Shown one piece after another: positions 1 to 8,537 of a DNA stretch of 64,000 nt. The notes beneath the pieces are model-generated. The model had not been told where the DNA came from and ran no database searches. It worked only from the letters and a program-made list of their open reading frames with translations. Position 1 is the first letter of the stretch. Each line of letters begins with the position of its first letter. The position numbers were made by a program, and so were the translations under genes. Origin of the DNA: Glycomyces sambucus (GTDB taxonomy: Bacteria; Actinomycetota; Actinomycetes; Mycobacteriales; Micromonosporaceae); contig NZ_FNGF01000005.1 of assembly GCF_900102815.1 (NCBI RefSeq), positions 372,001 through 436,000 on the forward strand, written 5' to 3'.

Positions 1-482
1 AAGCGAGCGATGATGCGCCGCCTGCCGCTTGGTCTGACCCGTTCCAACCTGCCGCGGTAAATCGAGTACTCGAGGCGGTCTCCGGGGCGCCAGCGGCCGA
101 GCGCCCGCCGTATCTGACCGGTACCGCTCCAGACTTTTCTTCGATCCACGTCGTAGGTGAGCAGATTCCGCTGCGTCAGCACGAGGGTGGCCATCATTGC
201 GGCGTACATAGGTGGGAACTGCAGCGCGAACAAGACCGTTTGACTCTGGAGTCCGAACACTCTCATGAGAGAGATGCCGAGCACGCATGCCGCCGGCGCG
301 AGCAGCCAGCCGATCGCCGCCGTCCACGTCAGCAGGCGGCGCCTGTACTCGACGGTGATGATTCGCGGCCTCGTCTCGATGCCGAGGACCTCGGCGATCT
401 CTGTCGGGGTGAGGCGCAGCCGGAAGCGCGGTGAATCGCCCTCCTGGATCGGAGGAGTCGCAGGCTCGGGAGGAGGGGCCAT
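1..482 (-). CDS. Two-helix membrane protein, paralog A (partial, runs off window)
   Basis: The frame is open from an ATG at 482 to the window edge, giving the first 160 residues. It starts MAPPPEPATPP, has two hydrophobic segments (about residues 52-73 and 82-103) and then a basic, Trp- and Arg-rich region ending near GRRRIIAR. The same layout is in the next gene (521-1069). The two starts lie in an almost identical leader (GAAAGACACCCCATATGG), so this is a tandem duplication. Two helices followed by a beta-rich soluble part resembles bacterial PH-like (YdbT/YcxB type) proteins, but that is only inference. It uses several codons rare in this genome (AGA, ATA, AAA, TCA, CAA). Function unknown. 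The stop codon lies outside the window. Confidence 0.7.
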   Translation of the reverse strand, partial: MAPPPEPATPPIQEGDSPRFRLRLTPTEIAEVLGIETRPRIITVEYRRRLLTWTAAIGWLLAPAACVLGISLMRVFGLQSQTVLFALQFPPMYAAMMATLVLTQRNLLTYDVDRRKVWSGTGQIRRALGRWRPGDRLEYSIYRGRLERVRPSGRRRIIAR

Positions 483-520
483 ATGGGGTGTCTTTCATGT
501 GGGAGAGCGCGGAGTGCGGC

Positions 521-1069
521 TCAACGGCATGATCCTAACTGGATCCGCCCCTCGTGTGGGTTCGGCGACGTCTGAGCCGGTGCCCCTCCCGAGTGCTCGA
601 GCAGGAGGTCGGCGAGAGCGGCCCAGTCGCGCCGGTTCGTGTACTGGCGGAAGACCGGCAGACGGCGACGCCTTCCGTCAGCGCGGACCTGGTAGATGCG
701 GGCGTTATACGGCGAGTACTCGATCCGGTCGAAGCCCGGGCTCGGGTAGACGTCCGTGAACCTCCAGTTCGAGCTGCGCGGGACATGCAGCCTTCGACTG
801 CGGACGTCGAAGCGGAGCGGCTCCCGGAACAGCAGGCCGAGAGCCCCGGAGCCCCAGCCCAGGGACATGCCACCTGCGAGGGACAGGAGCATTTCGACCG
901 GATCGCGCTCGGCCACCGGGTCGAGCAGAATCAAGGCGATGCCGAGCGGGATGCCGACGGCCGCGATGAGCGCGCAGCGGAGCCGGTCGGTTCGGATCGT
1001 GAGCGCTCCGTGATGCGGGGCGGCCTCGTCGGCCGGAGGCATCGGCTCAGGCTCGGGGGGAGGGGCCAT
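521..1069 (-). CDS. Two-helix membrane protein, paralog B
   Basis: A 182-residue protein whose ATG is shown by the leader it shares with the paralog downstream. It begins MAPPPEPEPMPP. It has two hydrophobic segments (about residues 32-52 and 61-82) followed by a soluble region with FDVRSRRLHVPRSSNWRF and IEYSPYNARIYQVRADGRR. The second block aligns with YSIYRGRLERVRPSGRR of the neighbour. The gap to the next start is only 38 bp, so the two are probably one operon reading leftward, divergent from the cyclase gene. The fold may be a bacterial PH-like domain behind a membrane hairpin, by layout only. No catalytic motif is visible and the role is unknown. Confidence 0.75.
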   Translation of the reverse strand: MAPPPEPEPMPPADEAAPHHGALTIRTDRLRCALIAAVGIPLGIALILLDPVAERDPVEMLLSLAGGMSLGWGSGALGLLFREPLRFDVRSRRLHVPRSSNWRFTDVYPSPGFDRIEYSPYNARIYQVRADGRRRRLPVFRQYTNRRDWAALADLLLEHSGGAPAQTSPNPHEGRIQLGSCR

Positions 1070-1253
1070 ATGGGGTGTCTTTCGGGTTCGAGGGGGTGCC
1101 GAGGGGGGAGGGGTGCAGGTCGACGGCATGATCGTAACCGAATCAGCCGTTCGGGTGGGGGTCGGCGATAACGGGGGAGGGTTGGTCCTCTCCTCGGGGA
1201 TTTGTGCCGCCGCACACAGGTATCTGTCAGCTAGGCCACGTATCCTTGCCACC

Positions 1254-1331
1254 GTGAATCGCAAGATCGTCCCCGTTCCCACAAGGAGTGGGGAACAACA
1301 CAGCCCTGTCATGACGTTGGTGCTGCTGTGA
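1254..1331 (+). CDS. Possible leaderless upstream ORF (25 aa) coupled to the cyclase gene
   Basis: A TATCCT box at 1241-1246 lies 7 nt upstream of a GTG that opens a 25-codon frame (MNRKIVPVPTRSGEQ...). Its TGA (1329-1331) overlaps the GTG start of the cyclase gene at 1328, the usual arrangement for translational coupling. The peptide resembles nothing I know. Alternatively the TATCCT box is simply the promoter of the cyclase mRNA and the short frame is accidental. Confidence 0.35.
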   Translation: MNRKIVPVPTRSGEQHSPVMTLVLL

Positions 1332-4300
1332 CCTGCCCGTTCTGTTCCGTGCCCACCGTGCCGGGCGCGCGCTACTGCCACAACTGCGGCGCGCCCCTGT
1401 CACCCGAGGCGACCGCTCCCCAGACGGAGCGGCGTTATGTCACGGTGCTCTTCGGCGACCTCTCCGACTTCACCACCTGGTCCGAGAGCCTCGACCCCGA
1501 GCGGGTCTCCTCCGTCACCGACCGGCTGCTCGCGGAGTGCGTGAACGCCGTCAACGAGTTCGGCGGGCACGTCGACAAGCTCACCGGCGACGGCATCATG
1601 GCCGTCTTCGGCGCCCCCCTCTCGCACGAGGACGACGCGGAGCGGGCGGTCCGCGCCGCCCAGGCCATGCAGAAGCGCGTCCGCCGGCTCCTCAAGGCCG
1701 AGTCCGGCGGGGGCCTCCCCATCGGCCTGCGGATCGGGCTCCGGTCCGGGCTCGTCGTGGCCGGCATGCAGGCGAACCTCGAGTACACCGTCATCGGCGA
1801 CACCGTGAACACCGCCGCGCGCATCTGCGCGATCGCCTCGATCGGCACCATCTGGGCCGGCGAGGAGACCATGCGCGCCACCAAGCACGCCGCCTCCTGG
1901 CGCCGGCTCACGCCCGTGCGCCTCAAGGGCAAGCGCGAGCCCGTCGAGGTGTTCCAGCTCCTGGGCCTCGAAGACGAGCCCGGGACGCGCGCGAGCCTCG
2001 GCGACACCGCCCCGTTCATCGGCCGCGACGCCGAGATCGGGCGCGTGACCGGCCGCCTCGAAGCCGTCATCGACCGCGCCGAGCCCCTGGTCCTCATCCA
2101 CACCGCCGAGGCCGGCATGGGCAAGACCCGCTTCGCCCGCGAGGTCCGCACCCTCGCCACCGAGCGCGGCGCCCGCGTCCTCACCGTCCGGGTCGCCCCC
2201 TACGGCGAGGGCCGCCGCTTCGGGCCCCTCGCCGACCTCGTGCGCAAGGCCGCCGGCCTGCGCTTCGACGACGACCGCGCCACCGCCGAGGCCAAGCTCC
2301 GCCGGATCGCCGACGGGCACCCCGACCACGGCGAGTGCCGCCTGAACATCACCCTGCTCCTGGGCCTCCTCGGCCACGGCCGCCCCGGCGCGGCCGACCG
2401 GGTCGGCGGGTTCACCGGGCAGCAGTCGGACGCGTACACCATCCCCGAGGCCGTCGCCGAGCTCATCACGCACATGTCGACGCACGGCCCGCTGGTCCTC
2501 ATCATCGACGACCTGCACACCGCCTCCAAGGACGGCATCGACGCCCTCGGCGTCGCGCTCGCCAAGATCCACGGCCCCGTCCTCGTCCTCCTCTACGGCC
2601 GCCCCGAGCTCACCAGGTCCTCGGGCGTCCTGACGCGCATCTCCGAGGCCGAGGTCCACCCGCTGCCGCCGCTCGCCGGCGCCGACGCCGCGCGCCTCCT
2701 GCGCGAGTTCCTCGGCGGCGGCCGCCTGCCGAAGCCCGACGAGGACCGCCTCCTCGGCTTCGCCCAGGGCAACCCCTACTACCTCGCCGAACTCGTCACC
2801 CTCCTCACCGAGCAGGGCCTGCTCTCGGGCACCGGCGACCAGTGGCGCCTCGCCGCCGGGTCGCTCACCGGGAAGGTCCTCTCGCGCGACCTCGCGCAGG
2901 TCCTCGGCGCCCGCATCGACGCCCTGACGCCCGCCGCGCGCGCCCTCCTGCGCGCCGCCTCGATCTTCGGCGACGCCGTGCCCCCCGAGGCCACGCAGCT
3001 GCTGGAGAAGGAGGTCCCCGGCGAGTTCGACCTCGCGCTCCAGGAGCTCCTCGACCGCCGCATGCTGCGCCGCCGCTCCTACGGCGGCTACCGCTTCGTG
3101 ACCCCGCTGCTGCGCCAGGCCGCCTACGCGCCCATCGGCAAGGCCGACGCCGCCCACGCGCACGCCGAGATCGCCCGCTGGGCCGCCGACACCGAACTCG
3201 AGGGCCAGAGCGCCGACGATCTCGTGGTCTTCCACGCCGAGCAGGCCGTCACCCTCGCCCGCGAGGTCGAGATCGAGGCGATCGACGAGGTCTGGAACGT
3301 CCTCCCGCTCGCCGTCGACGCCGTCCGCAAGCAGGCCGACCGCGCCATGGACGCCTCCGAGCCCGAGCGCGCCGTCGCCCTGCTCAACGGTGTCGAGCGC
3401 ATCGCCACCCTCTCCTCGGACGACCGCCTCCTGCGCGGCCGGGCCCTCACCCGCCTGGGCCGCACCGTCGAGGCCGAGGCCGAGATCGAGGGCCTCGCCA
3501 TCGACATCGGCCTCATCCCCGACGAGGACCACACCGACGACCACGCCGACGAGCACGGCACCGACGACCACCCGTCCCCGCGCCTGTTCGGCGACGACTT
3601 CCCCGAGGACGCCTCCGAACTCGTGGCCCAGCTCCTGCTGCTGCGCGGCCGGCTCCACCGCTACAAGGGAGAGCTCGCCGAGGCCCGCGGCGCCTGGACC
3701 GCCGCGCTCGCGCTCTCGCGCCGCGAGGGCCTGGCCGGTCCCCGCTGCGACGCCCAGTGCCGCATCGGCCTCCTCGACTTCCTCGCCGGGCACCTCTCCG
3801 AGGCCGAGACCCGCTTCCTCGACGCCTACGACGTCGCGTACGGCGTCGGCGACGACAAGCGCCTCGCCTGGGCCCTCCAGCACCGCGCCTGGGTCCTCGT
3901 GGCCCGCGGCGACTTCGACGGGGCCGACGAGGTCCTGCGCGAGGCCGCCAAGGCGTTCGCCCGCCAGATGGACCTGGTCGGCCGCGCCTGGGTCCGCGGC
4001 GTGTCCGCGTTCGCGCTCCTCATGGCCGGGCGCTTCACCGAGGCCAAGCGCCTCTCCGACGTGTTCATGCCCATCGGCGAGCGCTCCGGCGACGTGTTCG
4101 CCGTCGGGCTCCTGCGCGCCATCGGCGCCGCCGCCCAGATCGGCCTCGGCCACCCCGAAGGCGCCGATGCCCTGGCCCGCAAGTCCTTCCGCGACTTCGA
4201 GCGGATCGACGACGACTGGGGCCGCGGCTTCGCCAAGTACGTCCGGGCCCTCGCGGCCCGCTCGATCGGCGCCCTCGACCACGCCCTCGACCTCGCCGCG

Positions 4301-4906
4301 GGCGCGGAGGAGTACGGCGCCAAGACCGGTCACCCGCTCCTCATCAGCCTGGCGCACAACCTGAGGGGCCGCTGCGCCCTCGAGGCCGGCGACCCCGCCA
4401 CCGCGGAGGCCGCCGCCGAGGAGGCGCTGGCGCTGGTCACCGACGACGTCCTCGAACCGGGCCGCGCCGCCAACACCGCGCTGCTCGCGGACGTGCGCGC
4501 CGCCAAGGGCGACCGGGCGGCGGCCCTGCGGATGCTCGAACCCCTTGCGGCCCATTACGACGAGCCGTCCCTGGGCCGGCCGCGGCGGGCCATCGTGGCC
4601 CGCTACGCGCGCCTGCTCGACGAGGACGGCCGCCCCGACGAGGCCGCGGAGTGGGCCGGGATCGCGCTGAAGTCCTTCGGCGAGGACCCCGAGGCCACGG
4701 CCTGGGCCGCGCACTACCTCGACGCGCCGGAGTCGCGCGAAGCCGAATGTCTCAGTGCTGCTTCAGAACACGGTGCCGCTTCAAAACACAGGACCGCTTC
4801 AGATCACAATGCCGCTTCGGAACACAGCGCCGCAGCTGCCAGTGCCGAAGGCGCTGCGACGGTGGACGCCGCCGGTCTCGACGGCACCCGCGTGGCGGGG
4901 GCCTGA
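1328..4906 (+). CDS. Zinc ribbon - class III adenylate cyclase - AAA ATPase - TPR regulator
   Basis: A 1192-residue multidomain protein. Residues 3-20 form a CxxC...CxxC zinc ribbon (CPFC, CHNC). Residues about 36-210 are a class III nucleotide cyclase with metal-binding D44 (FGDLSDFT) and D88 (LTGDGIMAVFG), a Lys84/Asp158 pair typical of ATP preference, and N161/R165 of VNTAAR, so it looks catalytically complete. A P-loop at about 259-267 (TAEAGMGKT) opens an AAA/STAND-type ATPase. The C-terminal half is TPR-like helices. An acidic His/Asp-rich insert lies near residue 735. The C-terminus carries four 18-bp repeats encoding Ala-Ser-x-His units. Such proteins are usually cytoplasmic cAMP-producing or signal-integrating regulators; the input is unknown. 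The GTG start overlaps the stop of a short upstream frame. Confidence 0.88.
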   Translation: MTCPFCSVPTVPGARYCHNCGAPLSPEATAPQTERRYVTVLFGDLSDFTTWSESLDPERVSSVTDRLLAECVNAVNEFGGHVDKLTGDGIMAVFGAPLSHEDDAERAVRAAQAMQKRVRRLLKAESGGGLPIGLRIGLRSGLVVAGMQANLEYTVIGDTVNTAARICAIASIGTIWAGEETMRATKHAASWRRLTPVRLKGKREPVEVFQLLGLEDEPGTRASLGDTAPFIGRDAEIGRVTGRLEAVIDRAEPLVLIHTAEAGMGKTRFAREVRTLATERGARVLTVRVAPYGEGRRFGPLADLVRKAAGLRFDDDRATAEAKLRRIADGHPDHGECRLNITLLLGLLGHGRPGAADRVGGFTGQQSDAYTIPEAVAELITHMSTHGPLVLIIDDLHTASKDGIDALGVALAKIHGPVLVLLYGRPELTRSSGVLTRISEAEVHPLPPLAGADAARLLREFLGGGRLPKPDEDRLLGFAQGNPYYLAELVTLLTEQGLLSGTGDQWRLAAGSLTGKVLSRDLAQVLGARIDALTPAARALLRAASIFGDAVPPEATQLLEKEVPGEFDLALQELLDRRMLRRRSYGGYRFVTPLLRQAAYAPIGKADAAHAHAEIARWAADTELEGQSADDLVVFHAEQAVTLAREVEIEAIDEVWNVLPLAVDAVRKQADRAMDASEPERAVALLNGVERIATLSSDDRLLRGRALTRLGRTVEAEAEIEGLAIDIGLIPDEDHTDDHADEHGTDDHPSPRLFGDDFPEDASELVAQLLLLRGRLHRYKGELAEARGAWTAALALSRREGLAGPRCDAQCRIGLLDFLAGHLSEAETRFLDAYDVAYGVGDDKRLAWALQHRAWVLVARGDFDGADEVLREAAKAFARQMDLVGRAWVRGVSAFALLMAGRFTEAKRLSDVFMPIGERSGDVFAVGLLRAIGAAAQIGLGHPEGADALARKSFRDFERIDDDWGRGFAKYVRALAARSIGALDHALDLAAGAEEYGAKTGHPLLISLAHNLRGRCALEAGDPATAEAAAEEALALVTDDVLEPGRAANTALLADVRAAKGDRAAALRMLEPLAAHYDEPSLGRPRRAIVARYARLLDEDGRPDEAAEWAGIALKSFGEDPEATAWAAHYLDAPESREAECLSAASEHGAASKHRTASDHNAASEHSAAAASAEGAATVDAAGLDGTRVAGA
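4757..4828 (+). repeat. Four 18-bp tandem repeats in the 3' end of the cyclase gene
   Basis: Four consecutive 18-bp units (consensus GCCGCTTCAGAACACAGN) encode ASEHG, ASKHR, ASDHN and ASEHS. They are less GC-rich than the surrounding gene and extend a disordered C-terminal tail. Confidence 0.8.
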
Positions 4907-5284
4907 ACCGGATGGGGCGGGGACGCGGCGGGCGGACGGGCACACCCGCGAACGCCGCCGGCATGCCCGTCCTCCCGCGCGCTACACGGGGGATGCGTTC
5001 ACTATGCGCCACCGGTACTTCGCCCTCGGGAAGCGACATATCATCCGTTCGGCCAGTTATCGCTGGCTCTTCGTCTAGGGGTATACAGAATCATGGACGC
5101 GTTGCCGTACCGTTATCCGATAGGTCCCATGACTCGGATCCCCCAGGCCCGAGTCGCTCCCAGGACGCAGCGGCGCGCTCCCCGGCGCTGACCCGCGCAC
5201 CGACCCGAACAGCTCGACACTGAACAGCTCGACACCGAGTGATGCTTCGGCTTGCACGTCGGCCGAGAACGGAGGCAGTTTCCA
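4907..5284 (+). promoter_or_regulatory. Intergenic region with probable kinase promoter (TTATCG-19-TATACA)
   Basis: This 378-bp gap holds no convincing gene. A TATACA box at 5082-5087 with TTATCG at 5057-5062 (19-bp spacer) is the best promoter, giving an untranslated leader of about 190 nt before the kinase. A 14-nt direct repeat (GAACAGCTCGACAC) occurs twice at 5207-5235. A weak inverted repeat (4934-4942 with 4974-4982) may help end the cyclase transcript. Confidence 0.45.
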
Positions 5285-7285
5285 GTGGACACCATGTCGT
5301 CCTACGGTGCTCCAACCGCTCCCCTCTCCCCTCCGAGAGCCAGAGCGGAGGCCGACCCCGAAGCGCTCCTCCACGGCATCGAGCGGCTGACCGGCTTCAG
5401 CGAGATCGACCGCGGCGCCTACTCGACCGTCTACAGCGCCACGCGCTTCGACGACGGGGCCGAGGTCGCCGTGAAGATCGAGGCCCGTCCGCTCACCGAC
5501 GACGCCTCCCGCGAGCGCTTCCGCCACGAGGTCCAGACCGCCGGACGCCTCTCCGACCACCCCTGCGTGGTCAAGATGCTCTCCGCCGGCCTCACCCACC
5601 AGGCCAACCCGTACGTCGTCATGGAACGCTGCCGCGGCTCCGTCGCCGACCTGCTCGACCGCCACACGACCATCCCCCCGCACCGCACGATCGAGATCGG
5701 CATCCGCATCGCCGACGCGCTCGCCGCGGCCCACGAGGCCGGGATCGTCCACCGCGACATCAAGCCCGCGAACCTCCTCATCGACCACCACGGCCACGCC
5801 GTGCTCGCCGACTTCGGGCTCTCCAGCCTCATCCCCGTCCCCCGTCCGGGCGAGCGGTTCTCGATGATGGCGACCCCCGCGTACGCGCCCCTGGAGGTCT
5901 TCCAGATGCGCGAGATCGGCCCCAGCGCCGACGTCTACTCCCTCGCGGCCACCCTCTACGCGATGCTCAGCGGCAACCCGCCGCGCTTCCCCGCCGACGG
6001 GGTCCTCGACATCAACGAGGTCGCGGCCCTGTTCGACCAGTCGATCCCGGCGATCCCCGGTATATCGCCCCTGCTGCTGGAGATGCTGCGCACCGCGCTC
6101 ATCAACAACCCCGACGGGCGCCCGACCGCGGTCGAGTTCCGCGAGTTCCTCGCCAGCATCCCCGAGGCGTCGACCGGGATCATCCCGCGCATCACCGACG
6201 ACCTGCCGCTCGCGCCCTCGCCGGCGTCCCAGGGCCTCTACGGCGCGTACACCTCGCCGCCCACCGAGTTTCGCGAGCCCCCGGCCCGCACCTCGGGCCG
6301 CGCCGCCGACCGGGCCGCCGCGTTCGACCGCAACACCGACCGCACCGGCCGCGTCCCGGCCCCCGACCGCACCCCCGCCCCCGGCTACGCCGAGCTCGAC
6401 GGCGCCCCCGACTCGCCCCAGACCCTCCGCCTGGCCCCGGCCAAGCGCCGCGGCCCCATGGACGACCCGGAGACGACCAACCTCGCCCCGGCCCGCCGCG
6501 CCGCCCGCCCCGACACCCAGGCCCGTCCTGACACCCAGGCCCGCGCCGCCGCACCGGTCACGCCCCCCGCCCGCACCTCCGCGGGCGCCGCGCGGGTCCC
6601 CAGCCCGCCCGTGAGCCCCCCGGCGAACCTCGGCGGGTCCCAGCCGCCCTCCGGCGACTTCGCGAGCGAGACGGGCCGCTGGGAGGCGTACAGCAAGGAC
6701 GAGCGCGACGCGCGGCTCCCCGTCCCGGTCGCCCGCAACGAGACGGGCCTGACCCGCCGCGAGCGCCGCCTCCAGGAGGGCGACAAGGGCGGCTCGGAGA
6801 TGGGCCGCCTCATCGGCATGGGCGCGGTCGGCCTGGTCATCCTCGGCCTGCTCATCGCGGGCGGCGTGTGGCTCTTCGGCGGCGGCGACGAGCCGACCGA
6901 CCTGGCCGCGCAGTCCATGGCCGACGACTACGTCTCCTCCTGCACGCTCACCGTCGAAGGCGCCGGCTGCGTCTCGGAGCCCGCCTGCTTCGACGCCGAG
7001 TTCGCCGCCGCGAACTGCGACTCCGCCCACCTGTGGGAGGCGTACGCGACCGGCCAGCTGCCCGAGGGCGTCGCCGACGCCGAGGCCGCGCGCGCCGACC
7101 CGACGGTGGCCGCCGCGTGCGTGAACGGCCAGGCCGACGGCGGGCCGCTCTCGCAGCTCGTCTCCAGCGGCGCGGTCGACTGGATCACCGACGTCCACAT
7201 TCCCGGCGACGGCACGTTCCTGTGCGTCGCGCAGCTCAGCGACGGCACCGAGGCGTCCGGCTCGACCTTCGCCCGCGAGGGCTGA
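5285..7285 (+). CDS. Membrane-anchored Ser/Thr protein kinase with Cys-rich extracellular domain
   Basis: A 666-residue Hanks-type kinase. The GTG at 5285 is chosen because GGAGG (5271-5275) lies 9 nt upstream. Kinase landmarks: glycine loop RGAYSTVYS (43-51), Lys64 in VAVK, HRDIKPAN (156-163) and DFG (176-178), so it should be active; the usual APE reads APLE. A Pro/Ala/Arg-rich linker (about 225-500) leads to one membrane helix near 505-530. The outer domain has four cysteines (CTL, GCV, ACF, NCDSAHLWEAY) plus two later ones; CDSAHLWE resembles the C..H..E core of septum-formation-like domains. It probably senses an extracellular cue and phosphorylates cytoplasmic targets. It stands alone, followed by a hairpin. 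Confidence 0.88.
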   Translation: MDTMSSYGAPTAPLSPPRARAEADPEALLHGIERLTGFSEIDRGAYSTVYSATRFDDGAEVAVKIEARPLTDDASRERFRHEVQTAGRLSDHPCVVKMLSAGLTHQANPYVVMERCRGSVADLLDRHTTIPPHRTIEIGIRIADALAAAHEAGIVHRDIKPANLLIDHHGHAVLADFGLSSLIPVPRPGERFSMMATPAYAPLEVFQMREIGPSADVYSLAATLYAMLSGNPPRFPADGVLDINEVAALFDQSIPAIPGISPLLLEMLRTALINNPDGRPTAVEFREFLASIPEASTGIIPRITDDLPLAPSPASQGLYGAYTSPPTEFREPPARTSGRAADRAAAFDRNTDRTGRVPAPDRTPAPGYAELDGAPDSPQTLRLAPAKRRGPMDDPETTNLAPARRAARPDTQARPDTQARAAAPVTPPARTSAGAARVPSPPVSPPANLGGSQPPSGDFASETGRWEAYSKDERDARLPVPVARNETGLTRRERRLQEGDKGGSEMGRLIGMGAVGLVILGLLIAGGVWLFGGGDEPTDLAAQSMADDYVSSCTLTVEGAGCVSEPACFDAEFAAANCDSAHLWEAYATGQLPEGVADAEAARADPTVAAACVNGQADGGPLSQLVSSGAVDWITDVHIPGDGTFLCVAQLSDGTEASGSTFAREG

Positions 7286-7340
7286 GCGCCCCGAAAACAA
7301 AGAGCCTCATAGTCACAGACAACAGGTACAGCGAACAGAA

Positions 7341-7367
7341 GGGGCCCGGCGCATCGCGCCGGGCCCC
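7341..7367. terminator. Hairpin terminator between kinase and nrdB
   Basis: A perfect 12-bp GC stem with a 3-nt loop (GGGGCCCGGCGC-ATC-GCGCCGGGCCCC) lies between two convergent genes and can serve both. It has little T-tract. Confidence 0.7.
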
Positions 7368-7407
7368 TTCGCTCAGCCGCAGGCGGGAGACACCCTGCGG
7401 CCCGGGA

Positions 7408-8403
7408 TCAGAACTCCTCGTCGAGGTCGACCTTGCCCTCCACGGCCACTTGGTAGGCGGTCGGCCTGCGCTCGAAGAAGTTCGTCAGCTCCTGGACGTC
7501 CTGGAGCGCCATGAAGGGGAACGGGTTCTCCGAGCCCCACTTCTTCGGCATGCCGAGGCGCACGAGGCGCTGGTCGGCGGCGTACTCCAGGTACGACTTC
7601 ATGTCCTTCACGGTCATGCCGGGCATCCCGGCGCCGATCAGGTCCTCGGCGAACTGGAGCTCGGCCTCGACGGCCTCCTCCAGCATGTCGGTGACCTGCT
7701 GCCGCATCTGGTCGTCGAACAGCTCCGGCTCCTCCTGGCGGACGATGTCGACCACGCTGAACGCGAAGTTCATGTGGCAGGACTCGTCGCGGAACACCCA
7801 GTTGGTGCCGGTCGCGAGCCCGTCGAGGAGCCCGCGGCTGCGCAGCCAGTACACGTACGCGAAGGCGCCGTAGAAGAACAGGCCCTCGATGCACGCGGCG
7901 AAGCAGATGAGGTTGAGCAGGAACTTGCGGCGGTCCTCGCCGGTCTTCAGCTCCTGCATGTCGAAGACCTCGTCGATCCACTTGAAGCAGAAGTTGGCCT
8001 TGCGCTTGATCGACGGGATGTTGTTGACCGCGTCGAACGCCTTGGCGCGCTCGTCCGGGTCGGGCAGGTACGTGTCGAGCAGCGTCAGGTAGAACTGCAC
8101 GTGCACGGCCTCCTCGAAGAGCTGGCGCGAGAGGTAGAGGCGCCCTTCGGGGGAGTTGACGTGCTGGTACAGGTTGAGCACCAGGTTGTTCGCGACGATC
8201 GTGTCGCCGGTGGCGAAGAAGGCCACGAGGCGGTGGATGAGGTGCTGCTCCTGCGGGGTGAACTTGGCGAGGTCGGTGAGGTCCGAGCCGAGGTCCACCT
8301 CCTCCACGGTCCAGGTGTTCTTGATGGCGGCCCGGTACTGGTCGTAGAAGTCCGGGTACTTCATCGGTCGCAGTGTCAGGTCCATACCTGGGTCGAGCAG
8401 CAT
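7408..8403 (-). CDS. nrdB: Ribonucleotide reductase class Ia, small (radical) subunit
   Basis: A 331-residue NrdB that holds the diiron/tyrosyl radical cofactor and works with NrdA to make deoxyribonucleotides. Metal ligands are visible in QLFEEAVHVQFY and in FRDESCHMNF. The Tyr four residues after the first His sits where the radical tyrosine of class Ia enzymes lies. The ATG at 8403 has AGAGGA about 7 nt upstream. It follows nrdA in the same direction across a 134-bp gap containing a strong hairpin. The C-terminus VDLDEEF is the acidic tail that normally docks on NrdA. Confidence 0.95.
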   Translation of the reverse strand: MLLDPGMDLTLRPMKYPDFYDQYRAAIKNTWTVEEVDLGSDLTDLAKFTPQEQHLIHRLVAFFATGDTIVANNLVLNLYQHVNSPEGRLYLSRQLFEEAVHVQFYLTLLDTYLPDPDERAKAFDAVNNIPSIKRKANFCFKWIDEVFDMQELKTGEDRRKFLLNLICFAACIEGLFFYGAFAYVYWLRSRGLLDGLATGTNWVFRDESCHMNFAFSVVDIVRQEEPELFDDQMRQQVTDMLEEAVEAELQFAEDLIGAGMPGMTVKDMKSYLEYAADQRLVRLGMPKKWGSENPFPFMALQDVQELTNFFERRPTAYQVAVEGKVDLDEEF

Positions 8404-8499
8404 GGGCGGGTCCTCTCGCTTGTCGGTTCGCTCAGGGGTGCAGGGCAGTTCGAAGTCGGTGTTCCAAAGGCGCCGCGGCCCGCGGGCGCGGGGCCGAAG

Positions 8500-8531
8500 C
8501 GCGGGCGGGGCGCCCGAGCGCCCCGCCCGCG
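8500..8531 (-). terminator. Intercistronic hairpin between nrdA and nrdB
   Basis: A 13-bp GC-only stem (GCGGGCGGGGCGC and its complement, 4-nt loop) starts just after the nrdA stop, with no T-run. It may act as a partial terminator or a 3' stabiliser setting the nrdA:nrdB ratio. Confidence 0.5.
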
Positions 8532-8537
8532 GCCGCC

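Noticed and set aside
1400..4714. A very long minus-strand open frame opposite the cyclase gene, and similar long antisense frames opposite most large genes
   Set aside because: These arise from GC-saturated third positions. Their products are Gly/Ala/Val/Glu-rich with no domains, while the plus strand encodes recognisable enzymes.
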